DNA from: Bretschneidera sinensis
Taxonomy: Eukaryota > Streptophyta > Magnoliopsida > Brassicales > Akaniaceae
Length of the DNA stretch: 64,000 nucleotides
Direction of reading: 5' to 3'
Assembly (NCBI GenBank): GCA_023935145.1
Contig: CM043705.1
Location: forward strand, 25,653,290 to 25,717,289
Of this stretch, positions 1-10,482 are shown in pieces (the stretch's first letter is position 1; every line of letters begins with the position of its first letter). The translations under genes were made by a program, and so were the position numbers. The notes below the pieces were generated by a model. It was not told the origin of the DNA. It did not search any database and worked only from the letters and a program-made list of their open reading frames with translations.

Positions 1-2
1 TC

Positions 3-779
3 ATGAGATTAATGAACCATGTTTTGCAAGCTTTTATAGGCAGATTCGTTGTTGTTTATTTTGATGATATTCTCATTTATAGCACAAACATAGATGATCA
101 TGTTGTCCATTTAAAATCAGTTTTGGATGTGCTTAGAAAAGAAAAGTTGTTTGCTAACTTGAAGAAGTGCACTTTTTGCACCGATAAGCTTGTGTTTCTT
201 GGTTTTGTTGTGAGTGCACAAGGAATACAGGTTGATGATGAGAAGATCCGTGCAATTAAAGAATGGCTGAGTCCCACGAGTGTAGGTCAAGTTCGTAGTT
301 TTCATGGACTTGCTAGTTTTTACAAGAGGTTCATGAAAGACTTTAGCAGTATTACCACACCACTTATCAAAGTCATCAAGAAGAACGTTGGATTCAAATG
401 GGAAGACGCCCAAGAGAAGGGGTTCCAATTGATCAAAGAAAAATTATCTAATGCTCTTTTTCAAGTCCTTGAGCGCATCAATGATAATGCATACAAATTG
501 GATTTGCCTGGTGAGTACAATGTTAGTGCCACTTTCAATGTTTCTGATTTAAGCCCTTTTGATGTAGGTGATGATTTGAGGACGAATCCTTTTCAAGAGG
601 AGGGAAATGATGAGGACATGGCTAACAAATGGGATGCGGAGCCTCTTCAAGTTCCAATTGGTCCAGTTACAAGGGCTCGAGCTAAAAGGTTCAAAGAAAC
701 TCTCAATGGGCTTATTCAACACATTTGGGCTAAGAACCATCTTTGGGGGCCCAAGGATGATGCTATACATGATCCATAA
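3..779 (+). pseudogene. Ty3/gypsy pol remnant: RT fused in frame to integrase C-terminal tail
   Basis: This is part of the reverse transcriptase of a gypsy-type LTR retrotransposon, open from the window edge to a stop at 777. The RT active-site motif YFDDILIYS is at residues 19-27, followed by the RT thumb (FLGFVVS; residues about 98-110 read VRSFHGLASFYKRF). Near residue 150 (nt about 452) the protein jumps directly to the tail of a gypsy integrase (FQVLERINDNAYKLDLPG, residues 154-171). It ends with the polyprotein terminus typical of this group (PVTRARAKRFKETLNGL). RNase H, the integrase zinc finger and the catalytic core are absent, so about 600 or more residues have been removed without breaking the frame. 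The element cannot be autonomous. The upstream RT half lies outside the window. Family identity is clear; the exact lineage is not. Confidence 0.88.
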
Positions 780-1581
780 GGATGAGTTTCCATGATCCAA
801 GGGAACTTTCACTTTGGAATTTCGGGAGAACCCAATGAACAGAATTAAAATGGTCATATCTTCTTGCCCACAACTCCAAATGGGCTGAAACTTATTAGGA
901 TGGAAAGATGATGTCTTAAACTTCAATTTTGACCTAAGAAAGTTTCAAAAAGGATATCGTTTGGGCCTGGTATGATGGGCTGAAATCCAGTAGGCTATTG
1001 CATCCGAATCTATGTTGGGCCTGCATCTTTTCTTAATTGTTTCCTTCTGAATTTAATTATTGCATTATAAGGCTTGCATGCCAAGTTAAGTACTTTCTTT
1101 ATTTGAATTTTAGGTTACCAAAATTCTATTTAGGTTTATTTCCTATTTCATTGTTTTCTATTCCTACCAAAATTCTGTTTAGGTTTATTTCCTATTTTTT
1201 AGTTTTCCTTTTTCTATTTGGTTACGAATTCTCATGTATTTAAATACCCATTGGCTTTTGGAATAACACAATTCAAATTTGATTCATACTTTCGGAGAGA
1301 AATTTCTCTTTGGTTCTTTTAGAACTTCTGAACTTATCGGAGTTTCCGTGGCGTTCATCTTCGACTTATCAATCAATCCTTCCATAATTGATTGTGGTGT
1401 CTTCATTATACCAAGGTTCTTGCTTCGATATAAGCAACGGGTCGCGGTCTCAGTCTTCATTATACCAAGGTTCTTGCTTCAATATAAGCAACGGGTCGCG
1501 GTCTCACATAAATCTGCTTCTAGACGATCTTAGAGGTCTTCTTGATCCATAAATTTCTTAGTTCTTGGCGTGGATCATATC
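780..1581 (+). mobile_element. 3' end and LTR of the same gypsy element (left boundary uncertain)
   Basis: This non-coding stretch directly follows the pol stop. About 780-1030 looks like the untranslated end of the internal region. The rest has an AT-rich U3-like part with a repeated TTTAGGTTTATTTCCTATTT phrase near 1130 and 1180, then a leader-like part. It ends in GTGGATCATATCA at about 1569-1581, which resembles a gypsy LTR terminus. The expected primer-binding site is missing because the sequence switches at about 1582 to a different (Athila) LTR. I cannot fix the 5' LTR border. I see no gene here; small ORFs are chance. Confidence 0.6.
1399..1506 (+). repeat. 54-bp perfect-period tandem duplication inside LTR
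   Basis: Two adjacent 54-bp copies (1399-1452 and 1453-1506), each beginning GTCTTCATTATACC and ending GGGTCGCGGTCTCA, differ at one visible base (CGATATAAG versus CAATATAAG). It is a recent local duplication in the transcribed part of the gypsy LTR. Confidence 0.95.
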
Positions 1582-2010
1582 AATTACTATAGTATTGTCA
1601 TTATGGTATATTGTCGTTTCTTGATAATCTATAAGTTAGGTCATATGTGCTTGAAAGTAAAGAGTATTTCATAACAATTACATTAGGGTTTATATATGTG
1701 CTTTGATTGAATATTTGTTGATTGCTTGTTTGGGATGTGAAACTTGCAATCGAGATAAAAACAACTAAATTGAGATTGAAATAAGGCAACAAACCTAGGG
1801 AAGATTCTTGAAATCTTGTTGCTTCCTTTATAGTTTTCATTACAATTACACAATTCACATGTCACTTTACTTTATTATTCAAATTCTCTCCTTCAACTTT
1901 TATCGTTCGTGTTAAGGATTTCATCTTCTCTTATAATTAACTTGTTTCCCTGTGGAATCGACACCCCAAAGCTATGCTAAAACAACCACATTATACTTTG
2001 GGTGTAATCA
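1582..2010 (+). mobile_element. Truncated 5' LTR (3' part only) of Athila element A
   Basis: This segment matches the end of the LTR at 7005-7423 along its whole length (shared stretches include AGTATTGTCATTATG and TGCTTGAAAGTAAAGAGTA) and ends with the same TTTGGGTGTAATCA. It is therefore the R/U5 end of the 5' LTR of element A. A full copy would be about 1.8 kb, but the first about 1.4 kb is replaced by another gypsy LTR, so this LTR has lost its promoter. Confidence 0.85.
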
Positions 2011-2013
2011 AAT

Positions 2014-2034
2014 TTTTGCGCCGTTGCCTGAGAA
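2014..2034 (+). promoter_or_regulatory. Primer-binding site of element A (tRNA-Asp type, degenerate)
   Basis: Just after the LTR end lies TTTGCGCCGTTGCCTGAGAA, a slightly altered form of the tRNA-Asp complementary site (TGGCGCCGTTGCCGGGGA) used by plant Athila/Tat elements. It fixes the LTR/internal border and the + orientation. Confidence 0.85.
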
Positions 2035-2213
2035 ACGCGCTTAAGTATAAAGAAGATTGTCAACTTTTGATAAGACGATAGAAGAATTGTAGATAGTTTT
2101 TCTTTTCAACAGTTGTAAAGGCGGTAACTTCATTCCCTCTTTAGCTTGCTACATTAATTTTATTTTATTTTATTCTTTCTTTTTATAGTACTTTTATTAT
2201 TTTGTGACCTTGC

Positions 2214-3560
2214 ATGCTCAGATATAGAGACACTTTGGGTAGATTTACTTATAAGCCTGTGCTAGAGTCAGAATCAAACTTTTTAAATCCTTTATTTGAT
2301 AATCCATCTAGTCCTGAAGAAATGAGTGAACATGGAGATCAACCCACTAGGACCCTTCAGGATTACCTCTACCCTACACACATAGCCACACCATCATGCA
2401 TTATGTTTCCAGCCAATACTCGACAACTGGATTTTAAAACAAGGATGATACAGTTAATCCCTACATTTCATGGCTTGGAAAATAAAAACCCATATGTGCA
2501 CATTAGAGAGTTTGAGGAAGTAGTTGCAACTTTTCATTGTCAAAATGAAACTGATGACATTGTGAGACTTAAGTTCTTTCCTTTCTCTTTGAAGGATAGA
2601 GCTAAAAGTTGGCTATACTCACTAAGACCACGATCTATTGGGTCATGGACTGAGATGACTTGGGTCTTCTTTAATAAATACTTTCCCCAACATAAGACCA
2701 ATGCTTTAAAAAGGCAAATCTCCACCTTTGCAAAAAAGGATAGTGAGACTTTGTATCAGTCTTGGGAGAGATTTAAGGAGTTGTTGAGTATATGCCCTCA
2801 CCATGGGTATGAGAATTGGATTTTAGTGAGCTAATTTTATGAGGGACTTACATATAGAGAGCGCCAATTTGTAGAGATGATGTGCGATGGTGAATTTTTA
2901 CGAAAGGATCCTGATGAGGCCATAGAGTACCTCAATGAGCTTGCTGAAAAAGCTCACACTTGGACTGGACCTAGTGCTACTGAAAGCACAAATAGGTCAC
3001 GACCTGTAGGAAACCCAAGTGGTGGTGGAATTTACCAGCTTAGGGAAGAGGACAACCTAAAAGCTAAAGTTGAGATGCTCACTAGGGAACTAGATGCGTT
3101 AAAAACTAAAAGCTTGCAGCCCACACACGTAGCTAATCATGCAAGGTCTTTTGGACCGTGTTTTGTGTGTGGCGGGGTAGATCATCTCGCCAAAGAGTGT
3201 CCCACATTTGTGGAGATGAGATGGATGTATAAGGAACAATGTAATGCCTTAGGTATGTACAAGAAGCCTTTATCACCCTTCTCTGATACGTATAATTCGG
3301 AGTGGCACAATCACCCCAGTTTTAGTTGGAAGTCTAAAATCTAGCAGCTTGCACACCCCTCTGGATCATATCCTGCTCCATATCATGTACATGCACCCTC
3401 TAAGAGTCCTTTAGAAGAAACTTTGCATGCTTTTATTGAGACACAGGGTATGACTAATCAAAGAATTGAATCTTTGATTACGCAGGTTGTTGAAGAACAT
3501 AAGGATTTAAAGAGCCAAGTGTCTAGATTAATGAGCTCCTTAAGTATGAATGAGTGAGGT
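2214..3560 (+). pseudogene. Athila-type gag of element A
   Basis: This encodes the Gag capsid-nucleocapsid polyprotein of an Athila retrotransposon, which would assemble virus-like particles in the cytoplasm. The reading frame starts near 2214. It carries the retrotransposon gag core (LKFFPFSLKDRAKSWLYSL, then FFNKYFPQHKTNALKRQI), is broken by one stop at 2832, then resumes (FYEGLTYRERQFVEMM). A coiled segment (LKAKVEMLTRELDALK) precedes a complete CCHC zinc knuckle, CFVCGGVDHLAKECP (about 3161-3205). The Athila signature YNSEWHNHPSFSW precedes another stop near 3342. Similarity continues to about 3556 (LEETLHAFIETQG, then a coiled segment). The knuckle is intact, but the stops make it non-functional. 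No protease, RT or integrase follows. Confidence 0.85.
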
Positions 3561-3602
3561 AAGCTCCCTTCCCTAGCTCATTCCATACGCCATAATCAAT
3601 AC

Positions 3603-3923
3603 TTGGCTCAAACGAATTTAAATGAGGTGAATGCCATTAAGACACTAAGTGGTAAGTTATTACACATCCCAACAATGAAAAAATCAGAGGATGTGGACGA
3701 AAGCCACCAAGCATACATGATTAACTCATTCATGAAAAAGGTCCAGCACCTTAATCCATTGGAGTCCACCCTCACCCATGGCCTCACAAGAGCATATATC
3801 GAGCCAAAATTTGTGAATGTTACTAAGGACATCCTTGAGGCCTCTCCAAAGCATACAAGCACTGAATTTGGCAGTGAAGCAGTAGCTGGTGCATTCAACC
3901 TATGTTTTTCTAGGAGGGAATAA
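3603..3923 (+). pseudogene. Residual C-terminal gag/pol tail of element A
   Basis: A 106-residue frame (NEVNAIKTLSGK; QHLNPLESTLTHGLTRAYIEPK; ILEASPKHTS) matches the end of the protease-containing ORF of element E at 47177-47926 (QHINPFETTLTHSFTRSDIEPK; LLEASPKHPS). The protease catalytic part present in E is missing here. Directly after it (3926-3975), CTGGCTGAAGACATAAAACT and GGGAGGCAACCC correspond to the end of the pol region of autonomous Athila elements. The RT, RNase H and integrase modules are therefore skipped altogether. Confidence 0.7.
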
Positions 3924-4796
3924 GAGCATCTGGCTGAAGACATAAAACTTAGAGCTCATGGGAGGCAACCCAAAACATATCCTTTTATTTTTACTGTTTT
4001 TCATATTTCTTTTTCTTCTTTATTATTATTATTTTGTTGTTTTCCAGTTTTACTTTTGTATTTCTTTTTCAAACACAAACATGCGCATCAATTCAATTGG
4101 TTGTGCACAATTTTCAGCTCCACGCACCTTTGGTTAAAAAAAGAGTTTCCTTAATTTTTGCTTTTATATTGAGGACGATGTTTATCTTAAGTTGGGGGTG
4201 GAGGAAACACATTTCTTATTGCATACCATTGAACTACTTCATGTCATTTTCCTTTTTTGTTTGTTTTTAGCATGTTTAGTGTTAGCCTTAGAGTTTATTC
4301 ACATGTCAATGATATGAGCTTAATTGAGATAGTATATAGCATTTAGAAGAAATTAAATCTTGCTTCAGTTTGAAAATAATTTAAGTATCAATCTTCATTT
4401 GGTTTGAGACTCTAGTTTGCGGTAAGATTGTATGATTAGTCTAAAACATTTAGAGAAGTTTTATGTGTGATTACTTTGTGAATACTTTTGCGGTCTTGAC
4501 AAGCTCTAGAACTTATTTGATAATCAATTGAGGCAAATTCCTAGAATGCACATTACTTAGGACATGATATAGGCCATTTTTGAACCATTTGAGCCTTTCA
4601 AACCTACCATTGCTATATTTATCGCTAGTCACCTATTTGAGCTTTGTCTTGAAAAAGAATTTGAGCCTTGTTTCTTTCAATAGCCCATTCACTCACCTTC
4701 ATGAGCCTAAAAATATTTTATCCTTACCTTTCTTTTAAAAGAACTTAGTTATACTCATTTGTTGAGAAGCATTTAAAAGGAGTAAGGATGGAAATA

Positions 4797-4830
<34 letters not shown>

Positions 4831-5589
4831 TACCACAACCCAAGTACATTAAAGGAGATAAGTTGGGGGTTGTGGAAAATAAAAGAAAAAAAATGAAAAA
4901 GGAGGTGAATGGTCTTATGCCAAAATACAAAATAAAAGAAAAAGAGAAGTGAATTATGGCAAAGAAAGAAGAAAAGAAAAGAAAAGTGGTGACTTATTGA
5001 GAGATATGCACTTATAAAAAAATGGTTGAAAGAGTTGGGTGTTGAAGCAAGGTTATCAAGTGCTTAAAGTGGTTGTGTTTAAAACTAAGAGATTGAGTTC
5101 TTTTACTTGCGAATCCTTCCCATTCTTTTTTAACATTTACCTTAGCCTAACATTACAAGCTTATTAAAGACCTATTGATCCAATGTAGTGTGATTTTTCT
5201 ATAATAGTAGAGAGTGATTTGAAAAGTGAGCCTATGGAGCTCGTTTTTGTGATTGATGTCACGCAATTTATTATGTTCTTAGAGGCCAAGACTTGTATTC
5301 ATGAATGTTATGCTAAAGTCATCCGGATGTTCGGATTAATGGATTGTGATAAGACGGATGATAAGAGTCAATAACGATTTTAAGATTGATGCTTGGATTA
5401 CTTTTGGACTTAAGTGAAATTTAATGATTCTATGTGCTGCGTATTATGTGCAATTTTTGAGACAAAAAATGTGAATTGCTCCTTGTTTAACACTAGCATT
5501 GCTTTACCTTGTTTTGATTCCTACCACAGAATTCATTTCTCGTTTTTTCTTGAATTTCTAGGGACTAGCAATAAGCTAGTTGGGGGTTG
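3924..5589 (+). other. Non-coding 3' internal region of element A, with polypurine tract
   Basis: No coding potential above chance. This is the long untranslated region that Athila elements carry between pol and the 3' LTR. It holds a (TA) microsatellite at 4801-4827, purine-rich stretches around 4870-4990, and the polypurine tract AGTTGGGGGTTG ending at 5589. The tract sits immediately before the 3' LTR and primes plus-strand DNA synthesis. Confidence 0.75.
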
Positions 5590-7423
5590 TGATGAGAGTC
5601 ATAAAATGCACCTTAACAATACTTAATTGTTAGCATTTTAGGGTTGATCTAGGTTTGAATTGCACTTTTATACCTTAACAACTCTAAAGTGTCATTCTTG
5701 GATCATTGATCTATTTCAATGCGTTTTTAGGTACTTTAAGTTCAAAAGAGACGGAAAATATATCATTGCTTTTAGCACAATGACTCGATGAACACCGGAG
5801 TGAAGGTTCACAAGCACTTGGAAAGGAGTTTCAATAAATTGTCAGAATTGCCCGTACGGATCAATAATTTTTGTAAATTAAAACTGTATTGATGTGAGAA
5901 GAACCAGGAGATGAGCCATATATGCTTAGAAAGATCCGGAAGCCTATTTTTTGGAGAATTTTACGGCTCGTAAAAATGATTTTTCTAGAGAAAGTTATGG
6001 CAGTTTTAGTAGACGAAGGTCAAGCTGGAAGATGCCTAGTGCGCTTGAGCGCACCAGGTCTGTGATCGATCGCAAGTGCGCACTCGCGACATCCCGTATC
6101 GGTCAGAAATACCTTGCAATGCACCATAGTGCACTTGATCGCACCATGCTGCGATCGAGCGCACATGGGCAGTATCCCACATCGGAATGGAAACACATTG
6201 CACTCCGGGAATTCCCCTATAAAAACCCCACTTCACTTCATCTTTTGGAATCAACTGGGATTAGTGCTTAAATAGTTATATTTAAGCCCCATAATTTATA
6301 GTTGTTAGGTTCTTAGTTATGTTAATATTTTCTGGGTTTTCTATGTGTTGCAGGTTTTTAAATAAAATGAAGCACTTTGGGAGCTGTTGGGTTTAACAGA
6401 GCAAGGAGTTGCTGCCCGCACTGCGATTGAGTGCATATGCGCCATCCCACATCAACTAGAAGTGCTTTGCAGCACCAACTGCTTCTACGGTCGATCACAC
6501 TCGGGCAGAATCCCACATCGGTTAGAAAACACATAGAACTCCGAGAGTTTCCCTATAAAAGCCTTTCTCCACTTCAGTGTTCAGCATTATCGGGGATCAG
6601 ATCCAGAGGGCTTTTAGGAGCAAATCCAGAGGGCCTTTAGGAGGAACCTAGTGAACTTTTGGAGGGAAAGCTGAGGAATCTTCGAAGCTTTGCTACCAAG
6701 GGGGAGATCATCAAGAGGCCAGAGGCAGCTCAAGGAAGCATGAGCCCCATGGCCAACTAATCTCCAAGCAAGGCAAAGGGATGAATCCCTAGGTGTAGTT
6801 GTTCTTATTTTCATTTATTGATTCAGTTGTAGTTTTGAATTATTATCATTAAACATTGTTATGATTTATTATTTAATCTATTTAGAAGATTTTTCCTTAG
6901 TACAATGTTTGCATTTTTCTTCCCCATATAAGTCTAGTCATGCTCTTCTTATGTGATGTTGTTGAGGTGTGATTGAGTTTGGTAGATTTCTCTCATAGAT
7001 TTATCCATTACTGTAGTATTGTCATTATGATATATTGTCATTTCTTGACAATCTATAAGTTAGGTCATGTGTGCTTGAAAGTAAAGAGTACTTAATAACA
7101 ATTACATTAGGGTTTACTTGTGTTTAATTGAATATTTGTCGATTGCCTGTTTGGGATGTGAAACTTGCAATCGAGATAAAAATAATTGAATCAAGATTGA
7201 AATAAGGCAATGAACCTAGGGAGGATTCCCGGAACCTTGTTATATCTATCCATCATATTCTTCAATCTATTTACACAATTTGCTCACAACTTAGATTCTT
7301 CCATTTAATCTTTTATCATTTATGTTAAGGTTCACACCTTCTTTTGTAGTTAACTTGTTTCCCTGTCGAATCGACACCCCAAAACTGTGCTACAACTACC
7401 GCATTATTCTTTGGGTGTAATCA
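5590..7423 (+). mobile_element. 3' LTR of Athila element A (1834 bp)
   Basis: It starts TGATGAGAGTCAT right after the polypurine tract and ends GGGTGTAATCA, matching the end of the 5' LTR at 2010. It has two promoter-like modules. Each contains a cluster of GC-rich palindromic CGATCG/GAGCGCAC words, the phrase ATCCCACATCGG, and a TATA box (6218-6225 and 6554-6560). The first cluster is at about 6039-6165 and the second at about 6418-6505. The leader after the second TATA continues to the conserved 3' end. No coding sequence is present. Confidence 0.88.
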
Positions 7424-8898
7424 AATTTTGGCTCAATGGGCATCGTGTGAAGCCTTACTTGGAAGGAGTCCATGAGAAGAGGGTTGTTGAGTGCATTGAG
7501 GTGCACAATCCTAAATAAGTTCAACCAACGTCTTGCTAAGACGTTAAAGAAAGCGCTTGGTGGGAGGCAACCCACCCATTTAATAGAGTATGTTTTCTGT
7601 TCTTTCATTTTCGTTGTTCCCTTCTAAATGTTTTTTCTAAACATGTGTTTGATTTCATACATTGAGGATAATGTTTAGTTTAGGTTTGGGGGTGCAGTTA
7701 GAACTTGTTGAGACAAATTTTTCATGCTATAATTTTTTTTATGGTTAGTAATCAAGTCTTTTATGCACGTTGAGTTTAGTTTCTTTAACATTGACAAGTT
7801 GTTGTGAGGATTGATGCATATTCATATTCTATATACTGTGCACTTAATGTTGATACTGAGATGAACCTTGATCTAATAATTGAGAATCAAATAGTGGAGA
7901 TTATCTAGTGAGTTATTTGAGCCATAAGCATTTTATTCTAAGAGTTAGTTTCTTGGTACTCTTAAACACTCTTCGTTATGAACTTAATTGTTAGATGATC
8001 TCTATAGGTTTTGCATTGAATGCTAGGATTATATAACTCACTTGAAGTATCATGTTGTGTATTCTCATTATTTTAGTTGAATGACTTGAGTAAGAAGTTT
8101 AAGTATATGCCTCTCATTATACGCCCTAGTTGCCACTGTCTCTGGAGAAAGATCCAAATTCCTATTATAAAAAAGTAAAAAAAAAGAAGAAAAAAAAGAA
8201 TATATATATATATATATGAGAAACATATCAAAAAGGGATTTGGTTAGACAAGAAAGAGGACTTGAGATACTTCAAAGGTATTGAAGTCACTCTTATTAAA
8301 GAGTTGAAAAGAAAAAGTTTTGGTATAAATCAGGTTCGACCAACCATGCCCATCTATGCATAGGTTCATACTCAATATGTTTTGCTTGAGTTGTTTGACT
8401 AGGATATGATATAGGCGATGTGATAGCTTTGCAATCCTAACATTTGATTTCTTTTATGAGATCTATTTTGCGAACACATGAGCTTTCTTTGATGATATCA
8501 ATATTCATATGCGAATTTATATTTGAAATTTCTTGTTTACATAAGTTCTATTCGCATATGCTTGATGAGTGTTTGAAACCTAGGTTCAGTGTGCTTAATG
8601 AGTGAATCCTGTAAGGCTTAGAGTTAAAACGAATTCAGATTATTGATGTTAGGTTTGGGGATAATTGATGTGAGGTGTTTTGAGCATTGGAATATGGCTG
8701 TGCGATGTGTACTTGATTTGAGCAATGAATCGTGAAGTGTTGAGACTGTGAACATAATTGTGCATAAGATATCTAGATATGAGTCATAATAAGAATTAAG
8801 GCATAAGGATTTTGTTGATTTAAGTTTTTAGGTTTGTTTTACTTATGTTTTCTTTTAGTTTTGCTTGAGGACTAGCAAAATCTAGGTTTGGGGGTATT
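7424..8898 (+). mobile_element. 3' internal fragment of Athila element B1 (integrase tail plus non-coding region)
   Basis: It begins inside the integrase C-terminus: the frame from about 7425 reads LNGHRVKPYLEGVHEK and stops at 7517. The conserved terminus GGTGGGAGGCAACCCACCC follows near 7560. The whole segment is the mirror of 57410-55930 in element B2. The remaining 1.3 kb is non-coding, with a short AT repeat at 8200-8217. The polypurine tract TAGGTTTGGGGGTATT ends at 8898. Upstream gag-pol is missing because element A's LTR abuts directly. Confidence 0.82.
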
Positions 8899-10480
8899 TG
8901 ATGAACGAATATTTTTCATAGTATTTTGTATGTTTTTAAAGTATTTATTTATATGTTTAGTTTAGGAATTTGTTACTTTGAGTTATTTTTCGTTGTTTTA
9001 CAGGTTCACAAGCACTTAGAAATGAGTTTCACTAAATTACCAGAATTGCCTGTACTGATCAGTCATTTTTGCGGATTAAACTGTATTGATTCAGGAAGAA
9101 CCAGGAGATAAGCCATATATGCTTGGGAAGATCCAGATGTTTATTTTCTGGAGAATTTTATGGCTCGTAAATATAATTTTTCTAGAGAAAGTTATGGCAG
9201 TTTTAGTAGACAAAGGTCAGGCAGTGCGTGATTTCAGCGTGACATAAGTGAATTTTATGGATTAAACTATATTGATTCAGGAAGAACAAGTAGATGAGCC
9301 ATATATTTTTGGAAAGATCCAGATGTCTAGTTTCTAAAGAATTTTACGGCTCATAAATATGATTTTTCTAGAGAAAGTTACAGCAGTTTTAGCATAACCG
9401 AGCCTAGACAGCAGCAGAAGCACACAGCCCGGACAGAAACCCTAGGGCAACTTTTCTATCTACAAAGCTGTCTCCATACAGCTAGCTATATATAGGAATT
9501 TTAGACTCAAAGAAACAGGGATACGACGGTAGTTCTTGGAGATATATTATCAAGAGGAGTTTTGGGAGATTGAAAGAGGAGACGGTTTCTTTCATCAAGA
9601 CGGCTTATCAAGAGATTGAAGATGACGATCAATTGCTTCAAGACTTTAAGGATTCATCTTATAATTCGGGAAGAAATTCTATCTTTGCTCCTTTTATCCT
9701 TCAATATGCTTGTAACCCTAGTATTTGAATTTTGTGATTGGGATTTAAACATGAGCAACTAAACGTTTTGTTGGGCATTTGGCTTAGCTGCCTTGATTGT
9801 TTTGGATATTTTGGTGGATTTAGTTTTATGAAATTTTCCAGATTATTTCTTATTCAATATCCTTCATACATTTGATTATTGCTTGTGGATTTGCCATCTA
9901 TTATTGATAGTCAAGGTTAATATTCGTGATTAGGTTGAGGACAAATCATCTAGACCTAATTAAGCTTTCTTGAATATGAATTTAAATCAAGATTCAAATC
10001 AAATTGTGATTTAGGTGGGTGAATTTTCCTTATACTTAATTTAACTAATTAATTGATGAACATGATCCATGGGATTTAATTAATTAGTTATAAATTGAGA
10101 ATAAACACGATCAATGGCATTCTTTAGTCTTAGTGAAAATACCAATAATCTTAGATGTTGATTAATTCTTTATATTCACCAAGTGTTCCAATTCATGATT
10201 GGATAGCAAGCTAAACTCCCGATTGTTCTCATTGATTATACTCATCTCTTCATAATTCGTTTTGTTTAATTTACTTAATTGTTTTTATTTCAATTTTCTC
10301 TTCACCAGTCTTTTAATTAGAGTGTTTAGTATTTAATTTCAGAGTTTGTTTTAGTAATTTTAATAAAGTAATTTAGGATTTAAACCACTGCAATTCCTTG
10401 AGAGATCGACCTCGAGAGTAAACTCATCGCAATACTATTTGTGATTCGTGCACTTGCGAGCATTTAAAATTTGCACATCA
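8899..10480 (+). mobile_element. LTR of Athila element B1 (1582 bp)
   Basis: It runs from TGATGAACGAATATTT to AAATTTGCACATCA. The same termini in reverse orientation bound the LTRs of B2 at 54160-55929 and at 62894. It contains a duplicated block of about 150 bp with a 186-bp period (near 9067 and 9253) and a TATA box (TATATATA) at about 9488. The leader downstream leads to the conserved TCTCAAGGAATTG-type end. At 10481 the sequence changes abruptly to a minus-strand copia element. Confidence 0.88.
9067..9399 (+). repeat. Direct duplication of about 150 bp within B-family LTR
   Basis: Two diverged copies (about 9067-9213 and 9253-9399) share GGATTAAACT, TTGATTCAGGAAGAAC, AAGATCCAGATGT and TTTTTCTAGAGAAAGTTA. 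The same duplication is present in the B2 LTR (about 55400-55800), so it predates the spread of this family. Confidence 0.85.
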
Positions 10481-10482
10481 GT

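Noticed and set aside
549..926. 125-residue minus-strand ORF opposite the gypsy pol tail
   Set aside because: It is antisense to recognisable coding sequence and its translation has no family features.
4801..4827. (TA)n tract as a possible origin or structural site
   Set aside because: Ordinary microsatellite; similar short AT repeats are present in other Athila tails here.
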